A DNA stretch of 50,886 nucleotides, from NCBI RefSeq assembly GCF_900188065.1, contig NZ_FZNQ01000018.1:1-50886 (forward strand). Direction: 5' to 3'. Of the stretch, positions 39,556 to 48,471 are shown piece by piece; position 1 is the stretch's first letter; each line of letters begins with the position of its first letter. Made by a program: the position numbers and the translations under genes. Below the pieces are notes generated by a model. The model did no database searches. It was not told where the DNA came from and saw only the letters and a program-made list of their open reading frames with translations. The stretch comes from Halorubrum vacuolatum. GTDB taxonomy: Archaea; Halobacteriota; Halobacteria; Halobacteriales; Haloferacaceae.

Positions 39556-41028
39556 ATGACCGGCGACGACCCCGAGACGGCGATCCGACGCGACCGCTTC
39601 AGCGGCGGTCCGGCCCGCGGGTTCCTGTCGAGCCTCGCGGCCGACGCGGCGATCTTCGAGGCCGACCTCGCGGTCGACCGCGCCCACGTGGTGATGCTCG
39701 CGGAGCAGGGGATCATCGAGGAGGACGTCGCCGGCGAGATCCTCGCGGCCCTCGCGGACGTGGAGGCAGCGGGACACGACGCCTTACCCGACGGCGAGGA
39801 CGTTCACGAGGCGATCGAGACGGCCGTGATCGAGCGCGTCGGCCCCGACGGCGGGCGGATGCACACGGCCCGCTCGCGCAACGACGAGGTCGCCGCCTGT
39901 ATCCGCTACCGGCTCCGCGAGGACGTGTTGGCGGCGATCGAGGCGACGATCGCGCTGCGCGAGTCGCTTTCGGCGGTCGCCGCCGAGCACGTCGAGACGC
40001 TCATGCCGGGATACACCCATCTCCAGCCGGCCCAGCCGACGACGGTCGGGCATTACCTCGCCTCCTACGAGGGAGCGATCGCCCGCGACACGGGGCGGCT
40101 GTTCGACGCGTATGACCGCATCAACCGGTCGCCGCTCGGGGCGGCCGCGTTCGCGGGGACACCGTTTGAGATCGATCGAGACCGGACGGCCGAGCTGCTC
40201 GGGTTCGACGGGACGGTCCGCAACTCGATGGACGCCTCCTCCGCGCGCGACTTCCTCGCGGAGACGGCGAACGCGTTCGCGACGCTCGCGACGACGCTCT
40301 CGGGGCTCGCGGAGGACCTGATCCTCTTCGCGAACAAGGGGTATCTGGATCTGTCGGACGACTACGCCTCGACCTCCTCGATCATGCCCCAGAAGAAGAA
40401 CCCCGACACGCTGGAGCTGACCCGTGGGGTCGCCGGCGACGCGATCGGGGAGGCGACGGGGACGCTGAGCCTCTTAAAAGGGCTTCCCCGGGCGTACAAC
40501 CGTGACCTCCAGCGCGCTCACGCGGGCGTGTTCGAGATCGCGGACGACGTGACGGAGGCGACGGGGATCGCCGCCGGCGCGCTCGCGACGGCGACGTGGA
40601 ACGTCGAGGCGCTCGCGACGGCTGCCGGCGAGGGCTTTTCGACGGCGACGGGTGTCGCCGACCTGCTCGCGATGGCGGGGCTGCCCTTCCGAACGGCACA
40701 CGAGATCGTCGCCGCGGCGGCCCCCACGATCGAGGACGGGATGGAGCCGGCGGCGGCGGCCGCGATCATCGACGAGGCCGCACGTGAGGTCCTGGACGAG
40801 CCGCTCGCGTCGTACGTGGATCCCGCCGACGTCGAGGCGGCACTCGATCCGGCCGCGAGCGTCGCGGAGCGGGACTCCGCCGGCGGACCAGCGCCGGTAG
40901 CCGTCGAGGCGGCGCTGTCGGATGCGACGGAGACGCGTATGGCGGACGCGGAGGCACTCACGAACCGCCGTGAGGCGCTTGCGTCGGCCGGGAAACTGCG
41001 TGAATCGGCGGTGGCCGACCGTGTGTGA
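39556..41028 (+). CDS. argH: Argininosuccinate lyase
   Basis: A 490-residue lyase cleaving argininosuccinate to arginine and fumarate. Catalytic blocks are GGRMHTARSRNDEVAACIRYRLRE, MPGYTHLQPAQPTTVGHYLASY, and the mobile-loop signature STSSIMPQKKNPDTLELTRG near residue 275. Residues about 390-490 are alanine-rich. It follows argG with a four-base gap and is the last step of the pathway. A separate promoter starts the rest of the pathway downstream. Confidence 0.96.
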   Translation: MTGDDPETAIRRDRFSGGPARGFLSSLAADAAIFEADLAVDRAHVVMLAEQGIIEEDVAGEILAALADVEAAGHDALPDGEDVHEAIETAVIERVGPDGGRMHTARSRNDEVAACIRYRLREDVLAAIEATIALRESLSAVAAEHVETLMPGYTHLQPAQPTTVGHYLASYEGAIARDTGRLFDAYDRINRSPLGAAAFAGTPFEIDRDRTAELLGFDGTVRNSMDASSARDFLAETANAFATLATTLSGLAEDLILFANKGYLDLSDDYASTSSIMPQKKNPDTLELTRGVAGDAIGEATGTLSLLKGLPRAYNRDLQRAHAGVFEIADDVTEATGIAAGALATATWNVEALATAAGEGFSTATGVADLLAMAGLPFRTAHEIVAAAAPTIEDGMEPAAAAAIIDEAAREVLDEPLASYVDPADVEAALDPAASVAERDSAGGPAPVAVEAALSDATETRMADAEALTNRREALASAGKLRESAVADRV

Positions 41029-41184
41029 GGGATGCCGATGAAACAATGATACGAAATCAGACATACTGACACGCAATATTTGCTTTCAGACGCATATGGG
41101 GCCGTTAAAGGCATTTTTAGTACATGACTGTTTTAATATATTTTCGATGCTTTTATACGCATGTAGGTACGAGTGGCGAGTACA
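41029..41184. promoter_or_regulatory. argH-argW spacer with argW promoter
   Basis: A T-rich stretch, TTTTTAG and TTTTAATATATTTT (41115-41145), is followed by a TATA box (TTTTATACG, 41151-41159). The distance to the argW ATG (41185) gives a leaderless or nearly leaderless mRNA. The T-tracts after argH may also terminate the argGH transcript. Confidence 0.6.
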
Positions 41185-41373
41185 ATGACGAACGACACCG
41201 ATGCGCTGATCGCGGAGGACCCCATTACGGGCGAGGAGATCGAGCTGCCGGCCGACGTCGAGGTCGGCGAGATCATCGACAGCCCCGTCACGGGCGCGGA
41301 GCTCGAGGTCATCTCGCTCGATCCCGTCGTGTTGGAGGAGGCACCCGAACTCGAGGAGGACTGGGGCGAGTAG
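41185..41373 (+). CDS. argW: Amino-acid carrier protein ArgW/LysW, cysteine-less
   Basis: A 62-residue acidic carrier that holds the alpha-amino group of glutamate on its C-terminal Glu during arginine synthesis. The diagnostic C-terminus is EDWGE, with the body DPITGEEIELPADVEVGEIID then SPVTGAELEVISLDPVVLEEAPELEE. Typical LysW/ArgW has cysteines in a small zinc finger at CPxC and CxxC; here DPIT and SPVT replace them and no cysteine is left. It begins the argW-X-C-B-D-E-F block. GTG at 41173 is an alternative start, but the TATA spacing favours ATG. Confidence 0.88.
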   Translation: MTNDTDALIAEDPITGEEIELPADVEVGEIIDSPVTGAELEVISLDPVVLEEAPELEEDWGE

Positions 41374-41428
41374 ATGACGACGACGGGCACGGAGTGGTGC
41401 GAATGAACCCCGCATTGGAGCCACAGCG

Positions 41429-42313
41429 ATGAAGGTCGGGATCCTCTACTCGCGGATCCGCCGCGACGAGAAGCTGCTGCTCGCGGAGCTCCGGGAGCGC
41501 GGCCACGAGGTCGAGAAGATCGACGTCCGGAAGGCCCGGTTCGGGCTGGAGGGAACGACGGCGGCCGTCGAGGACCTCGACATCGTCGTCGACCGCTGTC
41601 TGGCGACGAGCCGCTCGCTCTACGCGACGGAGTTCCTCGCGTCCTACGGCGTGCCCGTGGTGAACGGCCCGGAGACGGCCACGATATGTGCCGACAAGGT
41701 GAAGAACTCGCTGGCGCTCGCGGACGCTGGGCTCCCGACGCCGAGGACCGAGGTCGCGTTCACGACGGACGCCGCCCTCGAGATCATCGAGGCGTTCGGC
41801 TACCCATGCGTGCTCAAGCCCGTCGTCGGGTCATGGGGCCGGCTGATGGCGAAGATCGACTCCCGGAACGCCGCGGAGGCGATCCTCGAACACAAAGCGA
41901 CGCTCGGTCACTACCAACACAAGATTTTCTACGTCCAGGAGTTCGTCGAGAAACCCGGCCGCGACATCCGCGTCCTCGCCGTCGACGGCGAGCCGATCGC
42001 CGCGATGACGCGCACGTCGGACCACTGGTTGACGAACGCCGCGAAGGGCGGGAAGACCGCGGAGTTCGAGATCACGGATGACGTTCGCGAGCTGGTCGAG
42101 CGCGCCTCCGAGGCGGTCGGCGGCGGCCTTCTCGGGATCGACCTCATGGAGATCGGTGGCGCGGACTCGGGCAGCTACACGATCCACGAGGTGAACCACA
42201 CCGTCGAATTTAAGGCGCTGAACGATTCGGTGGCGACGGACGTGCCGGCCGCGGTCGTCGACTGGCTGGAGGCGGTCGCTGAAGAACACACGACGGAGGC
42301 GACGAACGCATGA
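41429..42313 (+). CDS. argX: Glutamate-ArgW ligase (LysX/ArgX)
   Basis: A 294-residue ATP-grasp ligase that attaches glutamate to the C-terminus of ArgW. It shows VGILYSRIRRDEKLLLAELR, VVNGPETATICADKVKNSLALADAGLPTPRTEVAF (ATP-grasp binding strand), YPCVLKPVVGSWGRLMAKID and DLMEIGGADSGSYTIHEVNHTVEFKAL near the substrate site. The absence of a separate lysine-pathway set and the argF/G/H context suggest glutamate as substrate, though the enzyme could also accept alpha-aminoadipate. The start follows argW by 55 bases; its stop overlaps argC by four bases (ATGA). Confidence 0.92.
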   Translation: MKVGILYSRIRRDEKLLLAELRERGHEVEKIDVRKARFGLEGTTAAVEDLDIVVDRCLATSRSLYATEFLASYGVPVVNGPETATICADKVKNSLALADAGLPTPRTEVAFTTDAALEIIEAFGYPCVLKPVVGSWGRLMAKIDSRNAAEAILEHKATLGHYQHKIFYVQEFVEKPGRDIRVLAVDGEPIAAMTRTSDHWLTNAAKGGKTAEFEITDDVRELVERASEAVGGGLLGIDLMEIGGADSGSYTIHEVNHTVEFKALNDSVATDVPAAVVDWLEAVAEEHTTEATNA

Positions 42314-43389
42314 GCGACAACGCGAAAGCGGACGGAGGGACGAGCGACGACACCTACACGGCGAGCGTCGTGGGTGGAACCGGCTTTACCGGCGGCGAGC
42401 TGCTTCGGTTGCTCGCCGGCCACCCGAACTTCGAGGTCGTGCAGGCGACCTCCCGCTCGAACGTGAACAAAACGGTCGGTCGGACACACCCGAACCTGCG
42501 CGATCTGGACCTGCGCTTTTCCGACCCCGACGACCTCGAATCCGTCGACGTGCTCTTTGCGGCGACGCCACACGGCGTCTCGATGGAGGCGATAGATGAG
42601 TTTTTCGAGGCCGCGGACACGGTCGTCGACCTCTCTGCTGACTTCCGGCTCCCGGACGCGGCGGGATACGACGAATGGTACGACGGCCACGTCTCGCCGG
42701 AATACCTCGACCGCGCCGAATACGCGCTCCCGGAGCTCAACGGCGAGAACCTTCCGGGGGCCGAGCTGATCGCCGGCGGCGGCTGTAACGCGACCGCGAC
42801 GATCCTCGGGTTGAAACCCCTCGTCGACGAGGGCGTCCTCGGCCCCGAAACGGGCGAGGTCGTCGTCGACGTGAAGGTCGGCTCCTCCGAAGGTGGGGCC
42901 GGCGGCGGTGCGGCCTCCTCACACCCGGAGCGCTCGGGCGTCGTCCGACCCTACGCGCCGACCGGCCACAGGCACGAAGCGGAGATCGAAGCCTACCTCG
43001 GGCTCTCCGTCTCCTTCACCGTCCACGCGGTCGACATGGTCCGTGGCGCGAGCGCGACCTGTCACGTCTTCCCCGAGGAACCCGTCTCGAAACGGGACCT
43101 CTGGGGCGCATACCGTGGAGCCTACGCCGAGGAACCGTTCATGCGGATCGTCTCCGGCGGCGGTGGCGTCTATCGCTACCCCGAGCCGAAGGCAGTTGCC
43201 GGCACGAACTACGGCGAGGTCGGCTTCGAACTCGACCCCGGCAACCGCCGGATCGTCGTCTTCTCGGCCATCGACAACATGATGAAGGGATCGGCCGGGC
43301 AGGCCGTTCACGCGACCAACCTCGCGCTCGGGTTGCCCGAGACGGCCGGCCTTGAATTCGGCGGGCTTCACCCGGTGGGGTCGCCATGA
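42310..43389 (+). CDS. argC: ArgW-glutamyl-phosphate reductase
   Basis: A 359-residue NADPH-dependent semialdehyde dehydrogenase (ArgC/LysY). Rossmann motif SVVGGTGFTGGELLRLLAGHP near residue 18; the catalytic cysteine in IAGGGCNATATILGLKP at about 158; VDVKVGSSEGGAGGGAASSHPER; and a closing SAIDNMMKGSAGQAVHATNLALG with the family's NDNL-like helix. It reduces the phosphorylated glutamyl carrier. It overlaps argX and argB by four bases each, so the operon is translationally coupled. Confidence 0.94.
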   Translation: MSDNAKADGGTSDDTYTASVVGGTGFTGGELLRLLAGHPNFEVVQATSRSNVNKTVGRTHPNLRDLDLRFSDPDDLESVDVLFAATPHGVSMEAIDEFFEAADTVVDLSADFRLPDAAGYDEWYDGHVSPEYLDRAEYALPELNGENLPGAELIAGGGCNATATILGLKPLVDEGVLGPETGEVVVDVKVGSSEGGAGGGAASSHPERSGVVRPYAPTGHRHEAEIEAYLGLSVSFTVHAVDMVRGASATCHVFPEEPVSKRDLWGAYRGAYAEEPFMRIVSGGGGVYRYPEPKAVAGTNYGEVGFELDPGNRRIVVFSAIDNMMKGSAGQAVHATNLALGLPETAGLEFGGLHPVGSP

Positions 43390-44330
43390 GCGGAGCGAAC
43401 GGCGGCAGCGACGCGGATTCCCCACCCGTCGTCGTGAAAATCGGCGGCGCGAAGGCGGTCGATCCGGCCGGCGCGATCGGCGACGTCGCCGACCTCGTCG
43501 CCGACGGGCGGCACGTCGTGGTCGTTCACGGCGGCTCGACCGTCGTCGACGAGACGATCACGCGGCTCGGGATGGAGCCGGAGTACGTCGAATCGGCCTC
43601 CGGCGTCACCGGCCGCTTTACCGACGCCGAGACGATGGAGGCGTTCACGATGGCGATGGCCGGCAAACTCAACACCGAGTTGACCGCGCTGTTCCGGTCG
43701 GCGGGCGTCGACGCGGTCGGGCTGAGCGGCGTCGACGGCGGCCTGCTCTCGGGCCCGCGGAAGTCGGCCGTTCGCGTCGTCGAGAACGGCAAAAAGAAGA
43801 TCCGCCGTGGGGAACACTCCGGGCGGATCGAATCGGTGAACGCCGACCTCCTCGACGGATTGTTGGCCGACGGCTACACGCCGGTCTGCTCGCCGCCGAT
43901 GGCGGGCGAGGAGTCCGATGACACGATCACGCCAGTCAATACGGACGCGGACCGGGCGGCGGCGGCGGTTGCCGGCGCGCTCGACGCCGAACTCGTGTTG
44001 TTGACCGACGTCGCCGGGGTCTATGCCGACCCCGACGATCCGGAGACGGTGATCGATTCCGCGGCGACGCCAGCGGGGTTTGAATCAGTGAAATCGGCCG
44101 CGGAAGGCTTCATGGGCAAGAAGGTGATGGCCGCACGGGAGGCGCTAACGGAGGGCGCACCCCGCGTTATCGTCGCCGACGCCAACGTGGAGAACCCGAT
44201 CGTCTCCGCGCTCGACGGCACGGGAACGACCATCGAGCGTGCTGCCGTGGTGGAGGACGGAGCGAGTGGAGCGGACGGAGAAAATGGAGCGGACGAGAAT
44301 GCCGAAGCGAAGGCGGAGGTGGACGGATGA
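43386..44330 (+). CDS. argB: ArgW-glutamate kinase
   Basis: A 314-residue amino-acid kinase (LysZ/ArgB). PVVVKIGGAKAVDPAGAIGD is the nucleotide/substrate loop, then VVVHGGSTVVDETITRLG and TPVNTDADRAAAAVAGAL-like glycine-rich blocks (ITPVNTDADRAAAAVAG near residue 180). It phosphorylates the gamma-carboxyl of carrier-bound glutamate. The C-terminal 30 residues (GASGADGENGADENAEAKAE) are an acidic extension. It overlaps argC and argD by four bases. Confidence 0.94.
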   Translation: MSGANGGSDADSPPVVVKIGGAKAVDPAGAIGDVADLVADGRHVVVVHGGSTVVDETITRLGMEPEYVESASGVTGRFTDAETMEAFTMAMAGKLNTELTALFRSAGVDAVGLSGVDGGLLSGPRKSAVRVVENGKKKIRRGEHSGRIESVNADLLDGLLADGYTPVCSPPMAGEESDDTITPVNTDADRAAAAVAGALDAELVLLTDVAGVYADPDDPETVIDSAATPAGFESVKSAAEGFMGKKVMAAREALTEGAPRVIVADANVENPIVSALDGTGTTIERAAVVEDGASGADGENGADENAEAKAEVDG

Positions 44331-45454
44331 GCGGCTTCGTCTTCTCCGAGAAGCCGATCGAGATCGTCAGCGGCGACGGCGTCTATCTGACCGATACGAA
44401 CGGGAACGACTACCTCGATTTCGGCGCGAGCTACGCGTGCACGCCGGTCGGCCACTGTCATCCGGAGGTCGTCGACGCGGCGACGAGCCAGCTGGAGGAG
44501 CTGATCTACGTACAGGCCTCCTATCCACACGCCGCACGCACGGCACTCTATGAGCAGCTGGCCGAAACCGGCCCGGTCGACATCGATCACGTCTGGCTCT
44601 GTAACTCCGGCACGGAGGCGAACGAGGCGGCGTTGAAGTTCGCGCGGTCCGCGACGGGCCGTGAGAAGATCATCGCCACGACGCAGGGCTTCCACGGCCG
44701 GACGATGGGCGCGCTGGCGACTACCTGGAAACGGAAGTATAAAAAGGACTTCGAGCCACTCGCCGGCGGTGTGGAGTTCGTCCCCTACGGCGACGCCGAG
44801 GCGATGCGCGAGGCCATTGACGAGGAGACCGCCGCCGTGATCCTCGAACCGTTGCAGGGGGAAGGGGGGATCAACCCGGTTCCGACCGAGTACCTCCAGA
44901 CGGTCCGCGTCGCGACCGCGACGAACGGCGCGGCGATGATCCTCGATGAGATCCAGACCGGGCTCGGACGGACCGGGTCGATGTGGGCGGCGGAGACCCA
45001 CAACGTGGTCCCGGACATCCTCACGACCGCGAAGGGACTCGGGAGCGGCCTCCCGATCGGGGCGACGCTCTGTCGCGGCTGGATCGCGGAGAGCGCCGGC
45101 GACCATGGATCGACGTTCTCCGGCGGCCCCGTCGTCTCGGCGGCGGCGGGCGCGACCCTCGACGTGATCGAACGCGAGGGCCTCGCTACGAACGCCGCCA
45201 AAGTCGGCGCGTACCTCCGCGAGGAAGCGGAGCGTCGGCTCGGCGACGACATCCGTGAGGTTCGCGGATCCGGCTTGATGATCGGCATCGAGGTGAAGCG
45301 CGGATCGAATCGGCTGTTGCGCGACCTCGCGCTTACTCACGGAATCCTCGCGCTGCCGGCCGGTCGGACAGTCCTGCGGCTGTTGCCGCCGCTCACGGTC
45401 ACCCACGAGCACGCCGACGAGGTCCTCGATGCGATCGAGGAGGTGATCGGATGA
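44327..45454 (+). CDS. argD: ArgW-ornithine aminotransferase
   Basis: A 375-residue class III PLP aminotransferase (LysJ/ArgD). Substrate and PLP contacts include LWLCNSGTEANEAALKFARSATG-like sequence (VWLCNSGTEANEAALKFARS), TQGFHGRTMGALATTWKRKYKK, ILDEIQTGLGRTGSMWA, and the Schiff-base lysine in DILTTAKGLGSGLPIGATL. It turns the carrier-bound semialdehyde into the ornithine form. The length is at the short end of the family. It overlaps both neighbours by four bases. Confidence 0.94.
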   Translation: MSGFVFSEKPIEIVSGDGVYLTDTNGNDYLDFGASYACTPVGHCHPEVVDAATSQLEELIYVQASYPHAARTALYEQLAETGPVDIDHVWLCNSGTEANEAALKFARSATGREKIIATTQGFHGRTMGALATTWKRKYKKDFEPLAGGVEFVPYGDAEAMREAIDEETAAVILEPLQGEGGINPVPTEYLQTVRVATATNGAAMILDEIQTGLGRTGSMWAAETHNVVPDILTTAKGLGSGLPIGATLCRGWIAESAGDHGSTFSGGPVVSAAAGATLDVIEREGLATNAAKVGAYLREEAERRLGDDIREVRGSGLMIGIEVKRGSNRLLRDLALTHGILALPAGRTVLRLLPPLTVTHEHADEVLDAIEEVIG

Positions 45455-46674
45455 CCGCCGCACCCGAGGGAACCAGTCAGTCGGATGATGTCGACGGCAC
45501 GACCGGCGACGAAGCCGCCGACAATGTGGAAGATTCGGTCGGCCGCGGCGTGACGGACGTCCTCGCCGGCGGCGGCTATCCCAAAGCCTGTGACACGGCG
45601 GGGCGGAAGCTCCTGTACGACCTCGTCTCGATCCCCTCACCCTCCGGTGAGGAGACGGCCGCGGCCGAGCGGCTGGTCGACTTCTTCGAGGTGAACGGTC
45701 GGGAGGCGTGGATCGACGACGCCGGCAACGTTCGCGCGCCCGCGAACGACGCCGTCCTGCTCACCTCGCACATCGACACCGTTCCCGGTGACATCCCGGT
45801 TGAGGTTCGTCCAGCACCCCCGGAGGGTGAGATCGAGGGGACGACTGGGGTTAGGGTCGGCGAGCCCGGCGAACCCGTCCTGTGGGGCCGTGGCTCCGTC
45901 GACGCGACCGGGCCGCTGGCCGCGTTGGCGGTCGCCGCGGTGAAGACCGGAACCTCGTTCGCGGGCGTCGTCCGAGAGGAAGTGGACTCGGGCGGAGCGC
46001 GGCATCTGATCGCCGACCGCGACGCACCGAAGGCCGTTATAAACGGCGAGCCGTCAGGCTGGACGGGGATCACCCTCGGATATCGTGGCCTGCTCGAAGG
46101 AACGTACGTGAACACGAGCGAATCAGGCCACTCCTCCCGCCCCGAGCCGAACGCGATCCAGCACGCGATCGACTGGTGGCACGGGGTTGAAGAGACGTTC
46201 ACGCCGGCCGATCCGGACACGGCGGTCTTCGATCAGGTGACGACGAAGCCCATCTCGATCGACGGCGGGTTGAGCGACGATGGCCTCGCGGTGGAGACGA
46301 CGATGGAGGTCCAACTTCGCGTCCCGCCCTCCCGACCCGTCGACGAGATCCACGAACTCGCCGAAGCGGAACTCACGACGGGGTCGGTCCACTGGGGCGA
46401 CCCGATGCCGCCCGTGATGGAGAGTCCGCGTACGGACCTCGCGCGCGCATTCCGCGTCGCGATCCGTCGTGAGGGCGGCGACGTCCGCTTGCTCCGGAAG
46501 ACCGGGACGAGCGACATGAACCTCTTTGCAGCGGCGTGGGACTGCCCGATGGTCACCTACGGACCCGGAAACTCCGAACTGGATCACGCGCCCGATGAAC
46601 GGCTCCCGCTGTCGGATCTCGACCACGCGATCGCGGTGCTGACCGATGTCTGCATGACGCGGCTGGAGGACTGA
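45451..46674 (+). CDS. argE: ArgW-ornithine hydrolase (M20 type)
   Basis: A 407-residue M20 metallopeptidase (LysK/ArgE) that frees ornithine from the carrier. Zinc-site blocks are VLLTSHIDTVPGDIPV (residues about 106-121) and PVLWGRGSVDATGPLAALAVAAV. The Glu-Glu catalytic region is VVREEVDSGGARHLIADRD, and DLARAFRVAIRREGG and MVTYGPGNSELDHAPDER are the later family segments. The first 50 residues are an acidic extension. argF begins six bases after its stop. Confidence 0.92.
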   Translation: MTAAPEGTSQSDDVDGTTGDEAADNVEDSVGRGVTDVLAGGGYPKACDTAGRKLLYDLVSIPSPSGEETAAAERLVDFFEVNGREAWIDDAGNVRAPANDAVLLTSHIDTVPGDIPVEVRPAPPEGEIEGTTGVRVGEPGEPVLWGRGSVDATGPLAALAVAAVKTGTSFAGVVREEVDSGGARHLIADRDAPKAVINGEPSGWTGITLGYRGLLEGTYVNTSESGHSSRPEPNAIQHAIDWWHGVEETFTPADPDTAVFDQVTTKPISIDGGLSDDGLAVETTMEVQLRVPPSRPVDEIHELAEAELTTGSVHWGDPMPPVMESPRTDLARAFRVAIRREGGDVRLLRKTGTSDMNLFAAAWDCPMVTYGPGNSELDHAPDERLPLSDLDHAIAVLTDVCMTRLED

Positions 46675-46680
46675 GAGATA

Positions 46681-47580
46681 ATGGCACTCGAAACCGACGA
46701 CTTCCTCGATATCGACGACGTAACGCCCGCGGAACTCGATGCGTTGCTCTCGCGTGCCGCCGCGATGAAAGCCGGCACGGACGACCCACGATTGACGGAC
46801 GCGACGCTCGGGATGATCTTCGAGAAGCCGTCGACGCGGACACGGGTCTCCTTCGAGACGGGAATGACCCGCCTCGGCGGCCACGCGATGTTTCTCGGCC
46901 CCGACGACATCCAACTCGGACACGGCGAGCCGCTCAGGGACACCGGCCGGGTGTTGGGCCGCTACGTCGACGTGGTGATGGCACGGCTGTTCGATCACGC
47001 CGACGCGGAGACGCTCGCCGAGTACGCTGACTGTCCGGTAATAAATGGACTCACCGACGACGCACATCCCTGTCAGACCCTCGCCGACCTGCTCACCATC
47101 CGTGAGACGGTCGGCGAGGACGCACACGTCGCGTGGATCGGCGACGGGAACAACGTCGGCCAATCGTTCGTCGTCGGTGCGGCGATGGCCGGGATCGACG
47201 TTTCGGTCGCCACGCCCGCGGAGTACGGGATGGACCCGAGCGTGTTCGAGCGTGCGGCCGCCTTCGGGGTGGAGATCGAGCCGACGACCGATCCGGAAGC
47301 CGCCATCGAGGGCGCGGACATCATCTACACCGACGTCTGGGTCTCGATGGGACAGGAGGATCAGCGCGCTGAGAAACTCTCGGCCTTCGAGGGCTTTCAG
47401 GTGAATCGCGAGTTGCTCTCCGGGACGGACGCGAAGGTGATGCACTGTCTGCCCGCCCATCGTGGCGAGGAGATCACCGACGACGTGATGGAGTCGGACC
47501 GCGTGCTCGTCTGGGATCAGGCCGAAAACCGGATGCACGCACAGAACGCGCTGCTCGTCGAGTTGCTCGGGGACACGTAG
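46681..47580 (+). CDS. argF: Ornithine carbamoyltransferase
   Basis: A 299-residue enzyme forming citrulline from ornithine and carbamoyl phosphate. The carbamoyl-phosphate site is FEKPSTRTRVSFETGM at about 44-59. The ornithine site has NGLTDDAHPCQTLADLLTI, YTDVWVSMGQED is the middle strand, and KVMHCLPAHRGEEITDDVME is the catalytic cysteine region. It is the last gene of the arginine operon; a T7 run follows it as a likely terminator. The start is fixed by the preceding stop six bases upstream. Confidence 0.96.
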   Translation: MALETDDFLDIDDVTPAELDALLSRAAAMKAGTDDPRLTDATLGMIFEKPSTRTRVSFETGMTRLGGHAMFLGPDDIQLGHGEPLRDTGRVLGRYVDVVMARLFDHADAETLAEYADCPVINGLTDDAHPCQTLADLLTIRETVGEDAHVAWIGDGNNVGQSFVVGAAMAGIDVSVATPAEYGMDPSVFERAAAFGVEIEPTTDPEAAIEGADIIYTDVWVSMGQEDQRAEKLSAFEGFQVNRELLSGTDAKVMHCLPAHRGEEITDDVMESDRVLVWDQAENRMHAQNALLVELLGDT

Positions 47581-47586
47581 GCGACG

Positions 47587-47593
47587 TTTTTTT
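47587..47593 (+). terminator. T-run terminator after argF
   Basis: Seven consecutive T residues follow the argF stop by six bases, a typical archaeal intrinsic termination signal for the argW-argF transcript. Confidence 0.55.
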
Positions 47594-47637
47594 GACGGGT
47601 CGTGGCCACAGATCGTCGAGTGCGACAGACGTGACCG

Positions 47638-48165
47638 TCAGGGCAGTCGCTCCGCGTGTTCGACGACGACGCGCCCGAGCGTCTCCGTTCGTCGCCTGAG
47701 GTCCTCGTCGGTGATGTCGCCGTCGCTCACGACACTGGAGGCACCACGAATGCCGACCTCGTGTGGGACGACCCACGCGTGAACGTTCCGGAAGGTGGAC
47801 CGAAGGTGTTCGAGCGCCGCCCCGTAGGACCCCCCGCCGGCGGTCACGAGGAGGCCGACGGCGGTGTACTCGTACTCGTCCGAGCCACAGAAGTCGTGGA
47901 AGTTCTTGAACGTCGACGAGAAGGAGCCACGGTACACCGGCGACCCGGCGAGCACGCCATCGGCCTCGCGAACGATCCGTTTCAGGCGCTCGCTGTCGCC
48001 CTGTTCGTCCACATCGGGATGATAGAGCGGGAGGTCGACGGTCCCGAGGTCGATCAACTCGGTGTCGGCGCCGGCGTCCTCGGCGGCCGCGAGCGCGACG
48101 TGGAGCGCTGTCCGTGTCGTACTGGTGTCTCGGCGACTGCCGGAGATCGCGACGATTCGAACCAT
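47638..48165 (-). CDS. NADPH-dependent FMN reductase
   Basis: A 175-residue flavodoxin-fold reductase. The phosphate loop is AISGSRRDTSTTRTALHVAL at about 6-25, followed by LAGSPVYRGSFSSTFKNFHDFCG, TAGGGSYGAALEHLRSTFRN and GDITDEDLRRRTETLG. It probably reduces FMN or quinones with NADPH. The ATG at 48165 was preferred because the longer frame upstream lacks family similarity. It stands alone between the arginine operon and mdh. Confidence 0.9.
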   Translation of the reverse strand: MVRIVAISGSRRDTSTTRTALHVALAAAEDAGADTELIDLGTVDLPLYHPDVDEQGDSERLKRIVREADGVLAGSPVYRGSFSSTFKNFHDFCGSDEYEYTAVGLLVTAGGGSYGAALEHLRSTFRNVHAWVVPHEVGIRGASSVVSDGDITDEDLRRRTETLGRVVVEHAERLP

Positions 48166-48471
48166 GGCCGGTCTCCGTGACGTGCGTGGAAAAACGATCT
48201 GAGATTGCCTGGCGATATCTATCGGTTGAGTGGCGAACAGGCGGCACATCCCGTTTTCCACGCCGGCGTGCCGCACATCCGCCGTGACCGACGTGGAGCC
48301 GTCGTCAACGCATGGGTGGTTTGGCCTCGGTATCGTATATAAGAGATCGGCAGGGAGAAGACGCTTGAACGTCGTGTACGACGGCGTCGTCGGTGGGGAG
48401 GGAACGTGAATTAAAAGCAGGCCAACGCGTCCGTCAGTCGCGATCTTTTCGTACTAGGCGATCTTCCCGCA
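48166..48471. other. Spacer between FMN reductase and mdh with an orphan TATA
   Basis: No protein gene was found. A strong TATA-like TATCGTATATAAGAG lies at 48331-48345 on the plus strand (also readable on the minus strand as CTTATATACG). The downstream 48360-48400 segment has a GTCGTGTACGAC-type hairpin. It may drive a small RNA running toward and antisense to the 3' end of mdh. The right end (48439-48490) holds an 18-bp repeat that runs into the mdh stop. Confidence 0.45.

Noticed and set aside
44021-47538. Long minus-strand frames (539 and 471 codons) opposite argD/argE/argF
   Set aside because: They are antisense to recognised arginine enzymes, without motifs or promoters.
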